In this document: in pieces, positions 23,407 through 32,192 of the stretch
Layout of the letters: each line of letters begins with the position of its first letter
Numbering within the stretch: position 1 is the stretch's first letter
From: JABCZZ01 sp964454545
GTDB lineage: Bacteria; Pseudomonadota; Alphaproteobacteria; Rickettsiales; JABCZZ01
Length of the DNA: 50,620 bases
NCBI GenBank assembly: GCA_964454545.1
Contig: CAYVTI010000014.1
Coordinates: 1 to 50,620 of the forward strand
Reading direction: 5' to 3'
Made by a program: the position numbers and the translations under genes
Notes under the pieces: generated by a model
What the model saw: only the letters and a program-made list of their open reading frames with translations
Database searches by the model: none
What the model was told of the DNA's origin: nothing

Positions 23407-24240
23407 TCATATAAAACTAGACAGCCCGCCTATTTCCGCATCCATCAACTCTCGCAGACGCCCCGTTTCCGCTCCCGGCTGAAGCGTCAGGCCCACAGGC
23501 TTAACCGCTACCACAGGAGCTATGATGCAGCCGGTATTCGTCATGAAAATTTCATCCGCCGTGATCAAGTCTTTCACGGTAAAATACCCTTCCTTGATTT
23601 TCCGGCCCCATAGCGCCATAATCCTGCTCCTGATCGTCCCGGGCACGAGGGGCAGGTCCAAGGCGGGAGTATAAAGCGTGTCTCCCTGAATCCAGAATAT
23701 ATTGCCCGACGCCGTTTCGCTGATATACCCCTCCGCATTGGACAGCAGGGCATTGCCGCATCCGTTCCCGCGCGCTTCCATCATGGCGAGGACATACATC
23801 AGGGCGCTATTGGTCTTGGCCGGCATATGAAACGCCGCGTTCTGGGAATACTGCCATAAGGAAATCTCCTTAAACGCAGGATATGATCTGGCAAACGCAT
23901 GCACGATGAAATAGGGCTGAGCGCTGCCCGGAAGATAGCCTGCCCCATCCGTCTCCGCTCCGCGCGAGATGATGACGCGGACATAGCCTTGCGTTACGTT
24001 GTTGCAGCGGACAGTTTCCTCGCAGACGGCCTGCAATGAATCCATACCCGGCAGACGGATGCACAACGCTTCAAGCCCAGCCTTGAGCCGCGCCTCATGC
24101 CCGGCGAAATCATAAATTCTGCCGCGTGACACCAGCATGGTCTCAAACATGCCGTCGCCAAAGCGGAACGAGCGGTCATGAAAGGAAATATGGCATTCGC
24201 TTTCCTTTAAAAAGCGGTCTTTGAAATAGATGAGGGTCAT
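23407..24240 (-). CDS. Class IV PLP-dependent aminotransferase (4-amino-4-deoxychorismate lyase or D-amino-acid/branched-chain transaminase)
   Basis: 277-residue fold-type IV PLP enzyme. Seen: RSFRFGDGMFETM near residues 24-36, the catalytic lysine in AKTNSALMYVLA, and ISETASGNIFWI then PLVPGTIRSRIM in the cofactor phosphate-binding region. Family members include PabC (folate synthesis), IlvE and Dat; the short length and FETM motif fit PabC best. No folate genes are adjacent. Confidence 0.82.
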   Translation of the reverse strand: MTLIYFKDRFLKESECHISFHDRSFRFGDGMFETMLVSRGRIYDFAGHEARLKAGLEALCIRLPGMDSLQAVCEETVRCNNVTQGYVRVIISRGAETDGAGYLPGSAQPYFIVHAFARSYPAFKEISLWQYSQNAAFHMPAKTNSALMYVLAMMEARGNGCGNALLSNAEGYISETASGNIFWIQGDTLYTPALDLPLVPGTIRSRIMALWGRKIKEGYFTVKDLITADEIFMTNTGCIIAPVVAVKPVGLTLQPGAETGRLRELMDAEIGGLSSFI

Positions 24241-24516
24241 AGCGGTTCACATTTTCGTTATGTCCGTATGTTTTCGCAAGATATTTTCCAGCTGCGCAGC
24301 AGAATCAATAAACACCCCCACCGCAAGCAACAGGGCATTAAGCAGATGTCACCCCGCATAAGCGATGCCGCAAGAGAGGGAATGCAACCCGGAGAGATTC
24401 AACCGGGCATGTTAACACTCTTTTTATATCATACGCATTCCAAAACGATAGAATACTTATAATTTGCTTGCTAACTTTTTTGTATATAAAACTCCGCGCG
24501 GGGCAGGGGGAAGTAG

Positions 24517-24732
24517 GTGCAAAATATAAACTTAGCTGTTGAGGTAAAAATCAGGCAGACTTGGAAGAAGCTAAATTTTTCAGATCTTACTCACTATGTA
24601 ACGGCAAGAACCAGTTTTATAAGCATATTGGCAGGCAAATACAACCTTACCCGCCAGCAGGCGGAAGACACTTTAGACGCTATTGAACGCATCACACACG
24701 CGTCCTGCGATTCTGCGATAGATCTCAGATAG
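24517..24732 (+). CDS. CsbD-like small protein
   Basis: 71-residue frame starting at GTG 24517, preceded by a purine-rich GGGGGAAG. The pattern W-K-K-L-x-x-D-L ... AGKYNLTRQQAEDTLDAI resembles CsbD-family stress proteins (WKKL, a helix, then GKYG-type helix). The similarity is by eye. It converges on bioC with an 8-bp overlap. The 276 bp upstream (24241-24516) shows no convincing gene. Confidence 0.5.
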   Translation: MQNINLAVEVKIRQTWKKLNFSDLTHYVTARTSFISILAGKYNLTRQQAEDTLDAIERITHASCDSAIDLR

Positions 24733-25489
24733 CATTGATAATGCGGCGGTCATTCTTCTCCACTCTATATAGAACTTCCCACGTCACCGGCAGCCCGGCA
24801 ATGCCGCCGAAGTTCACGCGGTAGAAATCCTCCACCTTTTTCATTTTGCCGGGAGTCATCATCGCCTTGCGTCTCCCTGTCACTTTATTGCCCGCGCCGA
24901 TATCCTTAAGCCCCCTCATGATGGAAGTGAGATCGGGATAATATTCGGTGATGGTTTCCTTCTGCCATGCAGCATCCGGCCTCATGAACGGCGAAACATG
25001 CGGGGCATTATCAAATTCCGCAAAACTTGCGCGCAGTTCCCTAAGCGTGTTTTCGCCGAAACTGCTCACCGCCAGCACGCCTTCGGGCTTCAGCACACGA
25101 TGCATTTCCTGAAAACCCCGCTGCCAGTCGGACAGCCATTGCAAGGCGAGTGAAGAGAACACCACATCAAAAACATCATCCGCAAACGGAAGCGCGCATA
25201 TATCGGCATTCACCACCGCGCTGCCATTCTCACACGCTTTGCGGCACATCCCGTAAGAAATATCAAGTTGCGTTATGTTATCTATTATTGCGCTCATCGC
25301 CTTCGACTCCTGGCGCCGCGCGAACTGCCCTGTCCCGCATCCGGCATCGAGAATGCTTGCATGCGGGGCAATCAGAGGTTTCACTTTTTCAAGCAGGCTC
25401 GCAAGCACGCGCTTCTGCAATACCGCCTTATCGTCGTATATTGCCGCCGCTCGTGAAAAATCCTGTTTTATGCGGGTACTGTCAAACAC
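24725..25489 (-). CDS. bioC: Malonyl-ACP O-methyltransferase BioC (or related SAM methyltransferase)
   Basis: 254-residue class I SAM methyltransferase. Seen: FSRAAAIYDDKAVLQKRV at the N-terminus, SAM motif ILDAGCGTGQFAR, ALPFADDVFDVVFSSLALQW, and the FGENTLRELRASF segment typical of BioC, which starts pimelate synthesis for biotin. It starts at GTG 25489, overlapping the esterase-like gene by 8 bp. An alternative is an NDUFAF5-like complex I assembly methyltransferase, which shares these motifs; pairing with an esterase favours BioC. Confidence 0.78.
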   Translation of the reverse strand: MFDSTRIKQDFSRAAAIYDDKAVLQKRVLASLLEKVKPLIAPHASILDAGCGTGQFARRQESKAMSAIIDNITQLDISYGMCRKACENGSAVVNADICALPFADDVFDVVFSSLALQWLSDWQRGFQEMHRVLKPEGVLAVSSFGENTLRELRASFAEFDNAPHVSPFMRPDAAWQKETITEYYPDLTSIMRGLKDIGAGNKVTGRRKAMMTPGKMKKVEDFYRVNFGGIAGLPVTWEVLYRVEKNDRRIINAI

Positions 25490-26141
25490 ATGTTTTTATA
25501 ATGTTTCTTATCACGTCCGGCGCCTGTAAAGGCAGCGCATGGCTTAAGCCGGGAAGCAAGAATATTTTTGAATGATCGATATACTCAATAAACTTACTGG
25601 CATTTTCCGGGTGAATCACCTTGTCGCCGGTACCATGCACAATAACCGTTTCGGGGAAGTTTGCAAAATCAAGTTTACGGCACGTATGGTTTCCAAGCTC
25701 ATCCAGCCAGTAAAGCCCGTTGGGCCATATTTCGGCATTCTGACTCAGCGCACGGATGATCTTGGTATCGCCGAACCCCACCAGCGCCTGAAACTGTGCC
25801 ATCATTGCGCTCTGGTTCTCTACATAACCTTCCCTCACTTGAAGGAAATCTTCCGCAGGCGTGCCATAGGAAAAATACCCGTCCGAGACGCATTGGAACG
25901 GAGCGGCAAGCAGCAGCAGTTTCTTAGGTCTTATATATCCCCCCGCTACCGCCCTGACAAGCAATTGTCCGCCGAGCGACCAGCCGATAGCCAGATCCGC
26001 CGCCTGCGGCAGGGCTGAAAACATTTCCGCGCAATCCGCATAGGCGGCATAACTGAAATGCGCCGCATGCGGCGCAATGCCCGCAAGCGCGTCCGGCTCC
26101 TGTTGCCAGCCGGTAAGGCATAAGATGCTCATACTACCCAT
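25482..26141 (-). CDS. Alpha/beta hydrolase, probable pimeloyl-ACP methyl ester esterase (BioH-like)
   Basis: 219-residue alpha/beta hydrolase: oxyanion region LCLTGWQQ, nucleophile elbow GWSLGG, acid in HGTGDKVIHPENA, and the catalytic histidine in LPGLSHALPL. In biotin synthesis such an esterase removes the methyl group added by BioC, and the gene is coupled to bioC by an 8-bp overlap. It also overlaps the metC stop; ATG 26132 would avoid that overlap and is equally possible. The substrate is inferred from context. Confidence 0.75.
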   Translation of the reverse strand: MGSMSILCLTGWQQEPDALAGIAPHAAHFSYAAYADCAEMFSALPQAADLAIGWSLGGQLLVRAVAGGYIRPKKLLLLAAPFQCVSDGYFSYGTPAEDFLQVREGYVENQSAMMAQFQALVGFGDTKIIRALSQNAEIWPNGLYWLDELGNHTCRKLDFANFPETVIVHGTGDKVIHPENASKFIEYIDHSKIFLLPGLSHALPLQAPDVIRNIIKTCV

Positions 26142-27288
26142 TCAGTCTTTTAAATCCGGCTTCCAGATCGGCTATTAAATCATCGGGATGTTCAAGCCCG
26201 GCATAAACGCGCAGGCACAATCCGTCATGCGTCCATTTGGACGCGGTGCGCGCCGGATAAAACGGTATCATCAGGCTTTCATACCCGCCCCAGCTGAATC
26301 CCATGCCGAAAAGCTCCATATTATCGAGCATGACGGCAACTTTCTCTCGCGGATAAGGCTTGAGCAGCACGCTGAAAAGCCCGCTCGCGCCGGTGAAGTC
26401 GCGCTTCCATATTTCATGCCCCGGACAGTCGGGCAGCGCCGGATGCAGGATTTTCACCGCTTCCGGCCTGCCCTTGAACCAGCGGGCAAGCGCCAGCGCA
26501 GTATCCTGATTCTGCTTGAGGCGTGTCGCCATCGTGCGCAAACCGCGTGCGGCAAGATATACTTCCTCGGAACCGGGACATGCGCCGAAGTTGCAGTAAG
26601 TGCGATAGAGCGCCGGGTAATATTTTTTCGGGCAGGTGATAAGTCCCATCACCAGGTCGGAATGCCCGCTGACATATTTCGTGCAGGACTGGATGACGAT
26701 ATCCGCGCCCTTTTCCGCCGCATGGAAGAAAAACGGCGTTGCCCAGGTATTGTCCACAACGACAACGGCGTCATGCGCATGCGCCGCCCCTGCAATAGCA
26801 GGTATGTCCTGCACCTCCATCGTAAGCGAGCCGGGTGATTCGCAATATACTATCTTGGTATTGGGCTTAAGCAGCGGCGTGATATCCTTTATGAGCGGAT
26901 CGAAATACGTTACTTCAATGCCGAACCGCTTGAGCTCGTTCTTGCATAAGGAGCGCGTTGAGCTGTAGACATTATCGGTAATGAGAAGATGATCGCCGGA
27001 GGAAAGCATCGAGGTCAGGACAACCAGGATTGCAGACAATCCCGAAGAAGTGACAATCGCGTGGTCGGCGCCGTTGAGTTGGGCGAGCGCCCGCTCCAGG
27101 TTTTCCGTCCCCGGCGTGCCGGAACGCCCGTAGGATGATCGGAAATCGCTGTCACTGCGATTGGCGGCATCGAATGCCGCAACGTTGGGAAAAAGAATGG
27201 TTGAAGCACGGTAAACCGGAGGGTTCACTACGCCATAATTATCTTCCGGATCGCGGCCCAGAGTTGTGACCAGTGTCTCTTTTTTCAT
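26134..27288 (-). CDS. metC: Cystathionine beta-lyase (Cys/Met metabolism PLP enzyme)
   Basis: 384-residue PLP enzyme of the Cys/Met metabolism family. The cofactor lysine is in SCTKYVSGHSD, with AIVTSSGLSAILVVL (cofactor phosphate-binding) and VVVDNTWATPFFF (ring-stacking and Asp contacts). The sequence looks closest to MetC-type beta-lyases, which convert cystathionine to homocysteine. Length is normal. The downstream esterase and bioC genes overlap it, so the three form one transcript, although their pathways differ. Confidence 0.9.
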   Translation of the reverse strand: MKKETLVTTLGRDPEDNYGVVNPPVYRASTILFPNVAAFDAANRSDSDFRSSYGRSGTPGTENLERALAQLNGADHAIVTSSGLSAILVVLTSMLSSGDHLLITDNVYSSTRSLCKNELKRFGIEVTYFDPLIKDITPLLKPNTKIVYCESPGSLTMEVQDIPAIAGAAHAHDAVVVVDNTWATPFFFHAAEKGADIVIQSCTKYVSGHSDLVMGLITCPKKYYPALYRTYCNFGACPGSEEVYLAARGLRTMATRLKQNQDTALALARWFKGRPEAVKILHPALPDCPGHEIWKRDFTGASGLFSVLLKPYPREKVAVMLDNMELFGMGFSWGGYESLMIPFYPARTASKWTHDGLCLRVYAGLEHPDDLIADLEAGFKRLNG

Positions 27289-27394
27289 AGAATTCAGCCT
27301 TTAGGATGTTATTAAGGCATTAAAAATAAAAAATAAACCATTTCTTTACTTAATCCGGCTATAATACACACTATATACAGTATTGGAGGGTTTT

Positions 27395-28519
27395 ATGTCA
27401 CGTGCGGTTATCTGCGGATTTCTTCGTTCTCCCTTTACGCTCGCCAAGAAAGGCGAGCTGGCAAGGGTGCGTCCGGACGACATGCTGGCACAGGTCATCA
27501 AGGCGCTCGTCCAGAGAACCGCGCTCGAACCCGCAGATATCGAAGACGTGATTGTAGGATGTTCTTTTCCCGAAGCGGAGCAGGGGCTTAACATGGGCCG
27601 CATGGTGGCATTTATCGCCGGGTTGCCCGTGACTGCCGCCGGAACCACGGTAAACCGTTTCTGCGGCTCGTCCATGGAAGCCATCCATATGGCAGCGGGA
27701 AAAATCGCGATGGGGGCGGGAGATATGTTCATCTGCGCCGGGGTTGAATCGATGACCCGCGTCCCGATGGGCGGCTTCAATCCCCTGCCTAACCCAGGAC
27801 TTTACGCCTCCTACCCGCAAGCCTACGACTCGATGGGAAAAACCGCTGAGACCGTCGCGAGGAAATACGGCATCGCCCGCAAGGTTCAGGAAGAATTCGC
27901 GCTTGCCAGTCATAAGAAGGCGCTTGCCGCTTCTTTCGCCGATGAAATCGCGCCTATTACCGGCAAAGCCGGATCGGTCACGAAAGACGGCTGCATCCGG
28001 GAAGACAGCAGCCTTGAAAGAATGGCGACGCTCGCCCCGGCGTTTGACGCAAACGGCACCATCACCGCCGCCACCTCCTCACCCATAAGTGACGGCGCGG
28101 CCGCAGTGCTCGTCTGCTCGGAAAGCTACGCGGACAAGAACAAGCTGCCGAAGCTTGCCGCAATCAAAGCGACCGCAGTCATCGGTGTTCCACCGGAAAT
28201 CATGGGCATCGGCCCGGTGCATGCAACTAAAAAGGTTCTGGCTCGCGCTGGCCTTGCTTTGAAAGATCTTGACATCATCGAACTGAACGAAGCCTTTGCC
28301 TCCCAGTCCATCGCCTGCATACAGGAACTTGGGCTTGACGGGAAGAAAATCAACATCGAAGGCGGCGCTATCGCCCTCGGCCATCCGCTCGGCGCATCCG
28401 GCGCGCGTATCACTGGCAAGGCCGCCCTGCTGCTCAACAGGCACAAGGCGCAATACGCGCTCGCCACTATGTGCATCGGCGGCGGGCAGGGAATTGCCAC
28501 TGTGCTGGAAAAGGTATAA
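27395..28519 (+). CDS. Thiolase (acetyl-CoA C-acyltransferase)
   Basis: 374-residue thiolase. Active-site cysteine is in VNRFCGSSMEAI (about residue 88), His/Gly loop in GGAIALGHPLGASGARI, and the second cysteine in ATMCIGGGQG. It could be FadA (3-ketoacyl-CoA thiolase in beta-oxidation) or an acetoacetyl-CoA thiolase. ATG 27395 follows GGAGG by about 5 bases; an in-frame TTG at 27383 is not needed. The sequence TATAAT occurs at 27360-27365 upstream, a possible -10 box. No fadB is adjacent. Confidence 0.93.
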   Translation: MSRAVICGFLRSPFTLAKKGELARVRPDDMLAQVIKALVQRTALEPADIEDVIVGCSFPEAEQGLNMGRMVAFIAGLPVTAAGTTVNRFCGSSMEAIHMAAGKIAMGAGDMFICAGVESMTRVPMGGFNPLPNPGLYASYPQAYDSMGKTAETVARKYGIARKVQEEFALASHKKALAASFADEIAPITGKAGSVTKDGCIREDSSLERMATLAPAFDANGTITAATSSPISDGAAAVLVCSESYADKNKLPKLAAIKATAVIGVPPEIMGIGPVHATKKVLARAGLALKDLDIIELNEAFASQSIACIQELGLDGKKINIEGGAIALGHPLGASGARITGKAALLLNRHKAQYALATMCIGGGQGIATVLEKV

Positions 28520-28525
28520 TATTAT

Positions 28526-28613
28526 CGTCATTGCGAGCGGCCAGCGGAAGCGAAGCAGGTATTTTCCAAGCTGGTTCTCTGGTGGCTTCCTCGCTTATAT
28601 TTCCCACGATGAC
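28526..28613. repeat. Imperfect palindromic intergenic repeat (REP/RPE-like)
   Basis: The segment begins CGTCATTGCGAGC and contains nested complementary arms: GTCAT with ATGAC, GCGAG with CTCGC, and GGAAGC with GCTTCC. The CGTCATTGCGAG start resembles dispersed palindromic repeats common in some alphaproteobacterial (Rickettsiales-like) and other genomes. Only one copy is visible here. It fills most of the 114-bp gap between two same-strand genes. Confidence 0.5.
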
Positions 28614-28633
28614 AAACCTAACGGGCATTTCTA

Positions 28634-29185
28634 ATGAATCTTATTCCTATCTTTGCCCCCGCGTTCGACGTCGATATCGACATCAAATACGCCACCAGCG
28701 ACAACTTCACCGGCAAGCCGGTCTACAAGGCCGCTAAATGTTTTCTGCATGAGGAAGCGGCGGAAAAGCTGCAGAAAGCCATAAGTCTGGCAAAGCCGCT
28801 GAACCTGCGCTTTCTCGTATTTGACGCGTTCCGTCCCAGCGAGGCGCAATGGAAATTATGGGAACATACGCCCGACCCCGACTTTCTCGCCAACCCGGCG
28901 AAGGGCTCGCCGCATTCGCGCGGAGCGGCGATTGACCTGACACTTGTTGACACCGCCGGAAAACCGCTTGACATGGGCACCGCGTTCGACGCATTCATGC
29001 CGCTTTCGCACCACGGACGAACCGATATTTCCATTGAAGCACAGCAAAACCGCTTGCTGCTTCTGGGGCTGATGACTGCCGCAGGTTGGGATTCTTACCG
29101 TAACGAATGGTGGCACTACCAGCTTTTCAATTCCCGCAATTATCCACTATTAAGTGATAAGGAAGCCGGAACGGGGATGATGTAA
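28634..29185 (+). CDS. ddpX: D-alanyl-D-alanine dipeptidase (VanX/DdpX family)
   Basis: 183-residue zinc peptidase. Metal and catalytic residues are visible in SPHSRGAAIDLTL (SxHxxGxAxD, His94 and Asp101) and in NEWWHYQL (Glu and His) near residues 157-164; VFDAFRPSEAQWKLW is the substrate-binding arginine region. It hydrolyses free D-Ala-D-Ala, recycling peptidoglycan precursors. There are no VanH/VanA homologues nearby, so a resistance function is not implied. It converges on atpH with 2 bp between stops. Confidence 0.92.
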   Translation: MNLIPIFAPAFDVDIDIKYATSDNFTGKPVYKAAKCFLHEEAAEKLQKAISLAKPLNLRFLVFDAFRPSEAQWKLWEHTPDPDFLANPAKGSPHSRGAAIDLTLVDTAGKPLDMGTAFDAFMPLSHHGRTDISIEAQQNRLLLLGLMTAAGWDSYRNEWWHYQLFNSRNYPLLSDKEAGTGMM

Positions 29186-29187
29186 CC

Positions 29188-29736
29188 TTAAGCCGCCCTG
29201 GAAAGCGCCTGGCGCAGGCGCGCGAGCTTGTTCTTCACCGAGTTATCGAGCATCTTGCTGCCGATGCGTATCTGGACGCCGCCCAGAAGTTCCGGATTCT
29301 CGGAGAGCTTGAGTTCCACTTTTTTCTTTGTGGTTCTTTCCAGCGCGTCGGAAAGCAGATCCGCCTGTTTTTTTCCTAGGGCGGCGGCGGAAGTGACATG
29401 CACTTCGAGTTCCCCGCGGGATTTGGCAAGTTCCGCAAGGTATTTCTCAATTACAACCGGCGTAAGCGCGAGTCTGCGCTGCGCGGCGAGCAGGGAAAAG
29501 AATCGCCGCGTGAGATCGGAAGCTTTTATGGCCGCAAGCACCGCTTCCACGGCTTTGCCTGCCTGTTTCCTGCTGATGACCGGATTAACAAGGAAATTCC
29601 GCAGTTCCGCGCTTTTGGAAAGAATAACTTTCAGCGCGAGCATATCTTTTTTCACGTTATCGTGCTGTTTGTTCCCGGAAGCGATATCAAAAAGGGCACA
29701 TACGTAGCGCACGGCAATCAGGCTGGCATCCGACAT
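29188..29736 (-). CDS. atpH: ATP synthase F1 delta subunit
   Basis: 182-residue OSCP/delta subunit linking F1 to the peripheral stalk. Recognised by the N-terminal RYVCALFDIASGNK, FLVNPVISRKQAGKAVE, and the C-terminal SENPELLGGVQIRIGSKMLDNSVKNKL, which is the family signature. Normally atpH is followed by atpA, atpG, atpD and atpC; here the downstream neighbour is ddpX on the opposite strand, so the gene is detached from the rest of F1. Confidence 0.95.
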   Translation of the reverse strand: MSDASLIAVRYVCALFDIASGNKQHDNVKKDMLALKVILSKSAELRNFLVNPVISRKQAGKAVEAVLAAIKASDLTRRFFSLLAAQRRLALTPVVIEKYLAELAKSRGELEVHVTSAAALGKKQADLLSDALERTTKKKVELKLSENPELLGGVQIRIGSKMLDNSVKNKLARLRQALSRAA

Positions 29737-29814
29737 AGCTTTAAGTACCTATAATTATTTTATTATTTGAAATAATATTTAAAAAGGGCGATCTGACTAG
29801 CATGAATTTTGCGC

Positions 29815-30744
29815 CTATGCAAGCCTTCTTGCGTAGCGCGCAAGATAAAGGGGTACGATATTTTCCACCGATTGCGCCTTTATCCCCAAATCTGCAAGGG
29901 TTTTTGCGCCTGCGGATACCACATTATCGCTCTTGAGCAGGATAACCTGATCACGGGTAAGCGGTGGGGCGGGCAGCAGCCTGCCAATCATCCCGATAAA
30001 ACCTGCCACCCCGAAAGGCAGGTTAAGCAGCAACGGCTTGCGGTTGATCGTCCTGCATATAAATTCTATAAGTTCGCGGAAGCTGTAGATTCCCGCCCCG
30101 CCCAGTTCGAATACCCTGCCTTTGGCCGTATCCAGCTCAAGCACCTTTAGCACCGCCTGTGCGACATCCATCGCATAGACAGGCTGGAACTTCGTTTTTC
30201 CGCCGCCGATCAGGGGAATGATGGGAGAAATGCTTGCCATGAAAGCGAACTTATTGAAGAAATTATCCTCCGTGCCGAATATGACACTCGGGCGCAGGAT
30301 AACCGACTGGGAAAATGAGGTCTTTACAGCGATTTCGCCTGCAGCCTTGGTGCGCGCATATCGTGATCTGCTGACGCCGTCCGCGCCGATGGCTGAAATC
30401 TGGACAAAACGTTCCGCACCGGCCAGTTTTGCAAGTTCCGCGAGTTTCCCCGCGCCCTTGGCCTGCACGGCATCAAATTTCTGATTGCCGCTCTCAAATA
30501 ATATACCGACCAGGTTAACAACGGCATAGGAGTTATCGAGCTTGCCTTTGAGCGTTTCCGGTCGCGTAATGTCGCCGGAAACAAGCGTAACCTGACCCAC
30601 CTCGCCTGCTGTTTTAAGGGAAAGCGCCGCTTCCGGATTACGAGAGATGACGCGGACCAGATAGCCGTGTGCCGCCAGGAGCTTCACCACATAACGCCCG
30701 AGAAATCCGGAGCCGCCGACCACTGTTATGATTTTGTTTTGCAT
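29815..30744 (-). CDS. NAD(P)-binding SDR-like protein, NDUFA9 / complex I-associated type
   Basis: 309-residue atypical short-chain dehydrogenase. The Rossmann motif VVGGSGFLGRYVVKLL is at about residues 8-23, followed by ILRPSVIFGTEDNFFNKFA, the segment typical of NDUFA9-like proteins, which bind NAD(P) in respiratory complex I. The YxxxK pair is replaced by YARTK. ATG 30744 gives the usual N-terminus; the longer frame to 30807 has no support. A free-standing quinone or lipid-related role is also possible. Confidence 0.85.
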   Translation of the reverse strand: MQNKIITVVGGSGFLGRYVVKLLAAHGYLVRVISRNPEAALSLKTAGEVGQVTLVSGDITRPETLKGKLDNSYAVVNLVGILFESGNQKFDAVQAKGAGKLAELAKLAGAERFVQISAIGADGVSRSRYARTKAAGEIAVKTSFSQSVILRPSVIFGTEDNFFNKFAFMASISPIIPLIGGGKTKFQPVYAMDVAQAVLKVLELDTAKGRVFELGGAGIYSFRELIEFICRTINRKPLLLNLPFGVAGFIGMIGRLLPAPPLTRDQVILLKSDNVVSAGAKTLADLGIKAQSVENIVPLYLARYARRLA

Positions 30745-30815
30745 GAAGACACTAGTAACAAAACCTGAAGTAAACTCAACGGGTATTTTGAGTCCTGTCC
30801 TATGCAAACCGAATA

Positions 30816-31835
30816 TTATACTTGAAATCTTCCCCTTATCGCCTCACACACTGCCTCAACATTTTCTACCGGCGTATCCTTTAATATTCCATGACCAAGA
30901 TTAAAAATGAATGGTATGCCTTTCATATTTTCGATAATCCGTTTTGTCTCTTCAACCGCGCCTTTTTTATCACTTGCAAGCAACACCGGATCGAGATTGC
31001 CCTGCAGAAGCCTTTCTAAAGCTTTTCCAGCCCATACTAGCGGAGTTTGGGTATCAATGCCTATCACGTCCGTATCTGTCTCAGAAACATAATCCAGGTA
31101 CTTCACGCCCGATCCTCTTGGAAACCCTATCACCGGAACCTGCGGATGCCTGGACTTTAAAAGCCGTATCAATTTCTTTGTCGGTTTAATGACCCATTTC
31201 TGATATTCCGCTACCGATAACACCCCGGCCCAGGAATCAAAAATCTGCACGATATCCGCTCCTGCTTCCACCTGCATGGAAAGGTAATCCGCTGACGCAT
31301 TAACTATTTTATCTATGATAAGAGAAAATATTTTATCTTCTTTCAACGCGAATTCCCGAACGAATTCGTAATCCCTGCTGCCTTTGCCTTCCACCATGTA
31401 ACAGGCAACCGTCCAAGGAGCGCCACAGAACCCGATAAGCGATTTTTCTTTATCCAGCCTGCTTCTTGTAATTTCAAGCGCTTCAGAAACAAGCTTCAGT
31501 TTTTTAATATCGTTATGCAATGCCTCAGCCGATCTCATGTCGCGTGTTACCGAAAGCTTCGGTCCTTCGCCACTTTCAAACCTGACATCTACCCCCATCG
31601 CGTGAGGAATGACCAGAATGTCTGAGAATATGATGGCCGCATCCATATCGAATCTTCTTATGGGCTGTAAGGTTACTTCAGCAGCCAGTTCCGGATTATA
31701 ACACAGGTTCAGGAAGCTTCCTGCCTTGCTTCTTATTTCCCTGTATTCAGGGAGGTATCTTCCCGCTTGCCGCATGAACCAGAAAGGAGGAGATTCTTTC
31801 CGTTTCATGGCACGTTCCATGAGTGGGCTCATCAT
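30816..31835 (-). CDS. hemE: Uroporphyrinogen decarboxylase
   Basis: Haem synthesis enzyme converting uroporphyrinogen III to coproporphyrinogen III. The 339-residue protein has the family signature PPFWFMRQAGRYLPEYR at residues ~15-31 and the second signature GFCGAPWTVACYMVEG. Length is normal. It is transcribed away from the AT-rich gap at 31836-32192; hemE flanking the origin is a Caulobacter-type arrangement seen in several alphaproteobacteria. Confidence 0.98.
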   Translation of the reverse strand: MMSPLMERAMKRKESPPFWFMRQAGRYLPEYREIRSKAGSFLNLCYNPELAAEVTLQPIRRFDMDAAIIFSDILVIPHAMGVDVRFESGEGPKLSVTRDMRSAEALHNDIKKLKLVSEALEITRSRLDKEKSLIGFCGAPWTVACYMVEGKGSRDYEFVREFALKEDKIFSLIIDKIVNASADYLSMQVEAGADIVQIFDSWAGVLSVAEYQKWVIKPTKKLIRLLKSRHPQVPVIGFPRGSGVKYLDYVSETDTDVIGIDTQTPLVWAGKALERLLQGNLDPVLLASDKKGAVEETKRIIENMKGIPFIFNLGHGILKDTPVENVEAVCEAIRGRFQV

Positions 31836-32192
31836 AAATATTTAATATAAAAAAGGTGGTTGTAGTTTAGTATGTATAGGAGTGCTGGGGATTATTTTCC
31901 ATCCCTTATTTGTCCACAGGATTATTCACATAGAGTTATTTTGATTCGTCTTGTTCATAATTTACCGGATTATTTTTATAAGAAACTGATATGAAATCAT
32001 AAAATTAATATTATAAAAAGGTGGATATTATATTTTGAAGAAATAATCCGCATTTTCTACATAATGTATGTAAAAAGTTATGAACCGCTGGATAATTGTT
32101 CTATGAAAAAAGGAAAAGAGTGTATAAAAAATGGGTTCAATTTTTAAAAGAACGGTTATCAACAGAAAACCCTATTTATACACAGGCTGTGG
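31836..32192. other. oriC: Probable chromosomal replication origin (hemE-PPSR intergenic region)
   Basis: A 357-bp gene-free, very AT-rich gap between divergent hemE and the PPSR gene, the location of Caulobacter Cori. DnaA-box-like nonamers seen: TTGTCCACA 31910-31918, TTATTCACA 31922-31930, TTATCAACA 32156-32164, TTATACACA 32176-32184, and TGTGGATGA 32188-32196 (reverse of TCATCCACA), which overlaps the PPSR start codon. They form two clusters flanking an AT-rich core (about 31960-32060). No TTAA-N7-TTAA CtrA site was found by eye. The assignment rests on context plus boxes. Confidence 0.8.

Noticed and set aside
24268..24462. A 64-residue plus-strand frame between the aminotransferase and the CsbD-like gene
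   Set aside because: No ribosome site, no recognisable pattern and unlike composition; probably chance.
27337..27365. A complete sigma-70 promoter before the thiolase gene
   Set aside because: TATAAT is present at 27360-27365, but no convincing -35 box lies at the right distance, so it is noted only in the gene entry.
28634..29185. Vancomycin-resistance locus
   Set aside because: The VanX-like dipeptidase has no VanH, VanA or VanRS partners; Gram-negative homologues serve peptidoglycan recycling.
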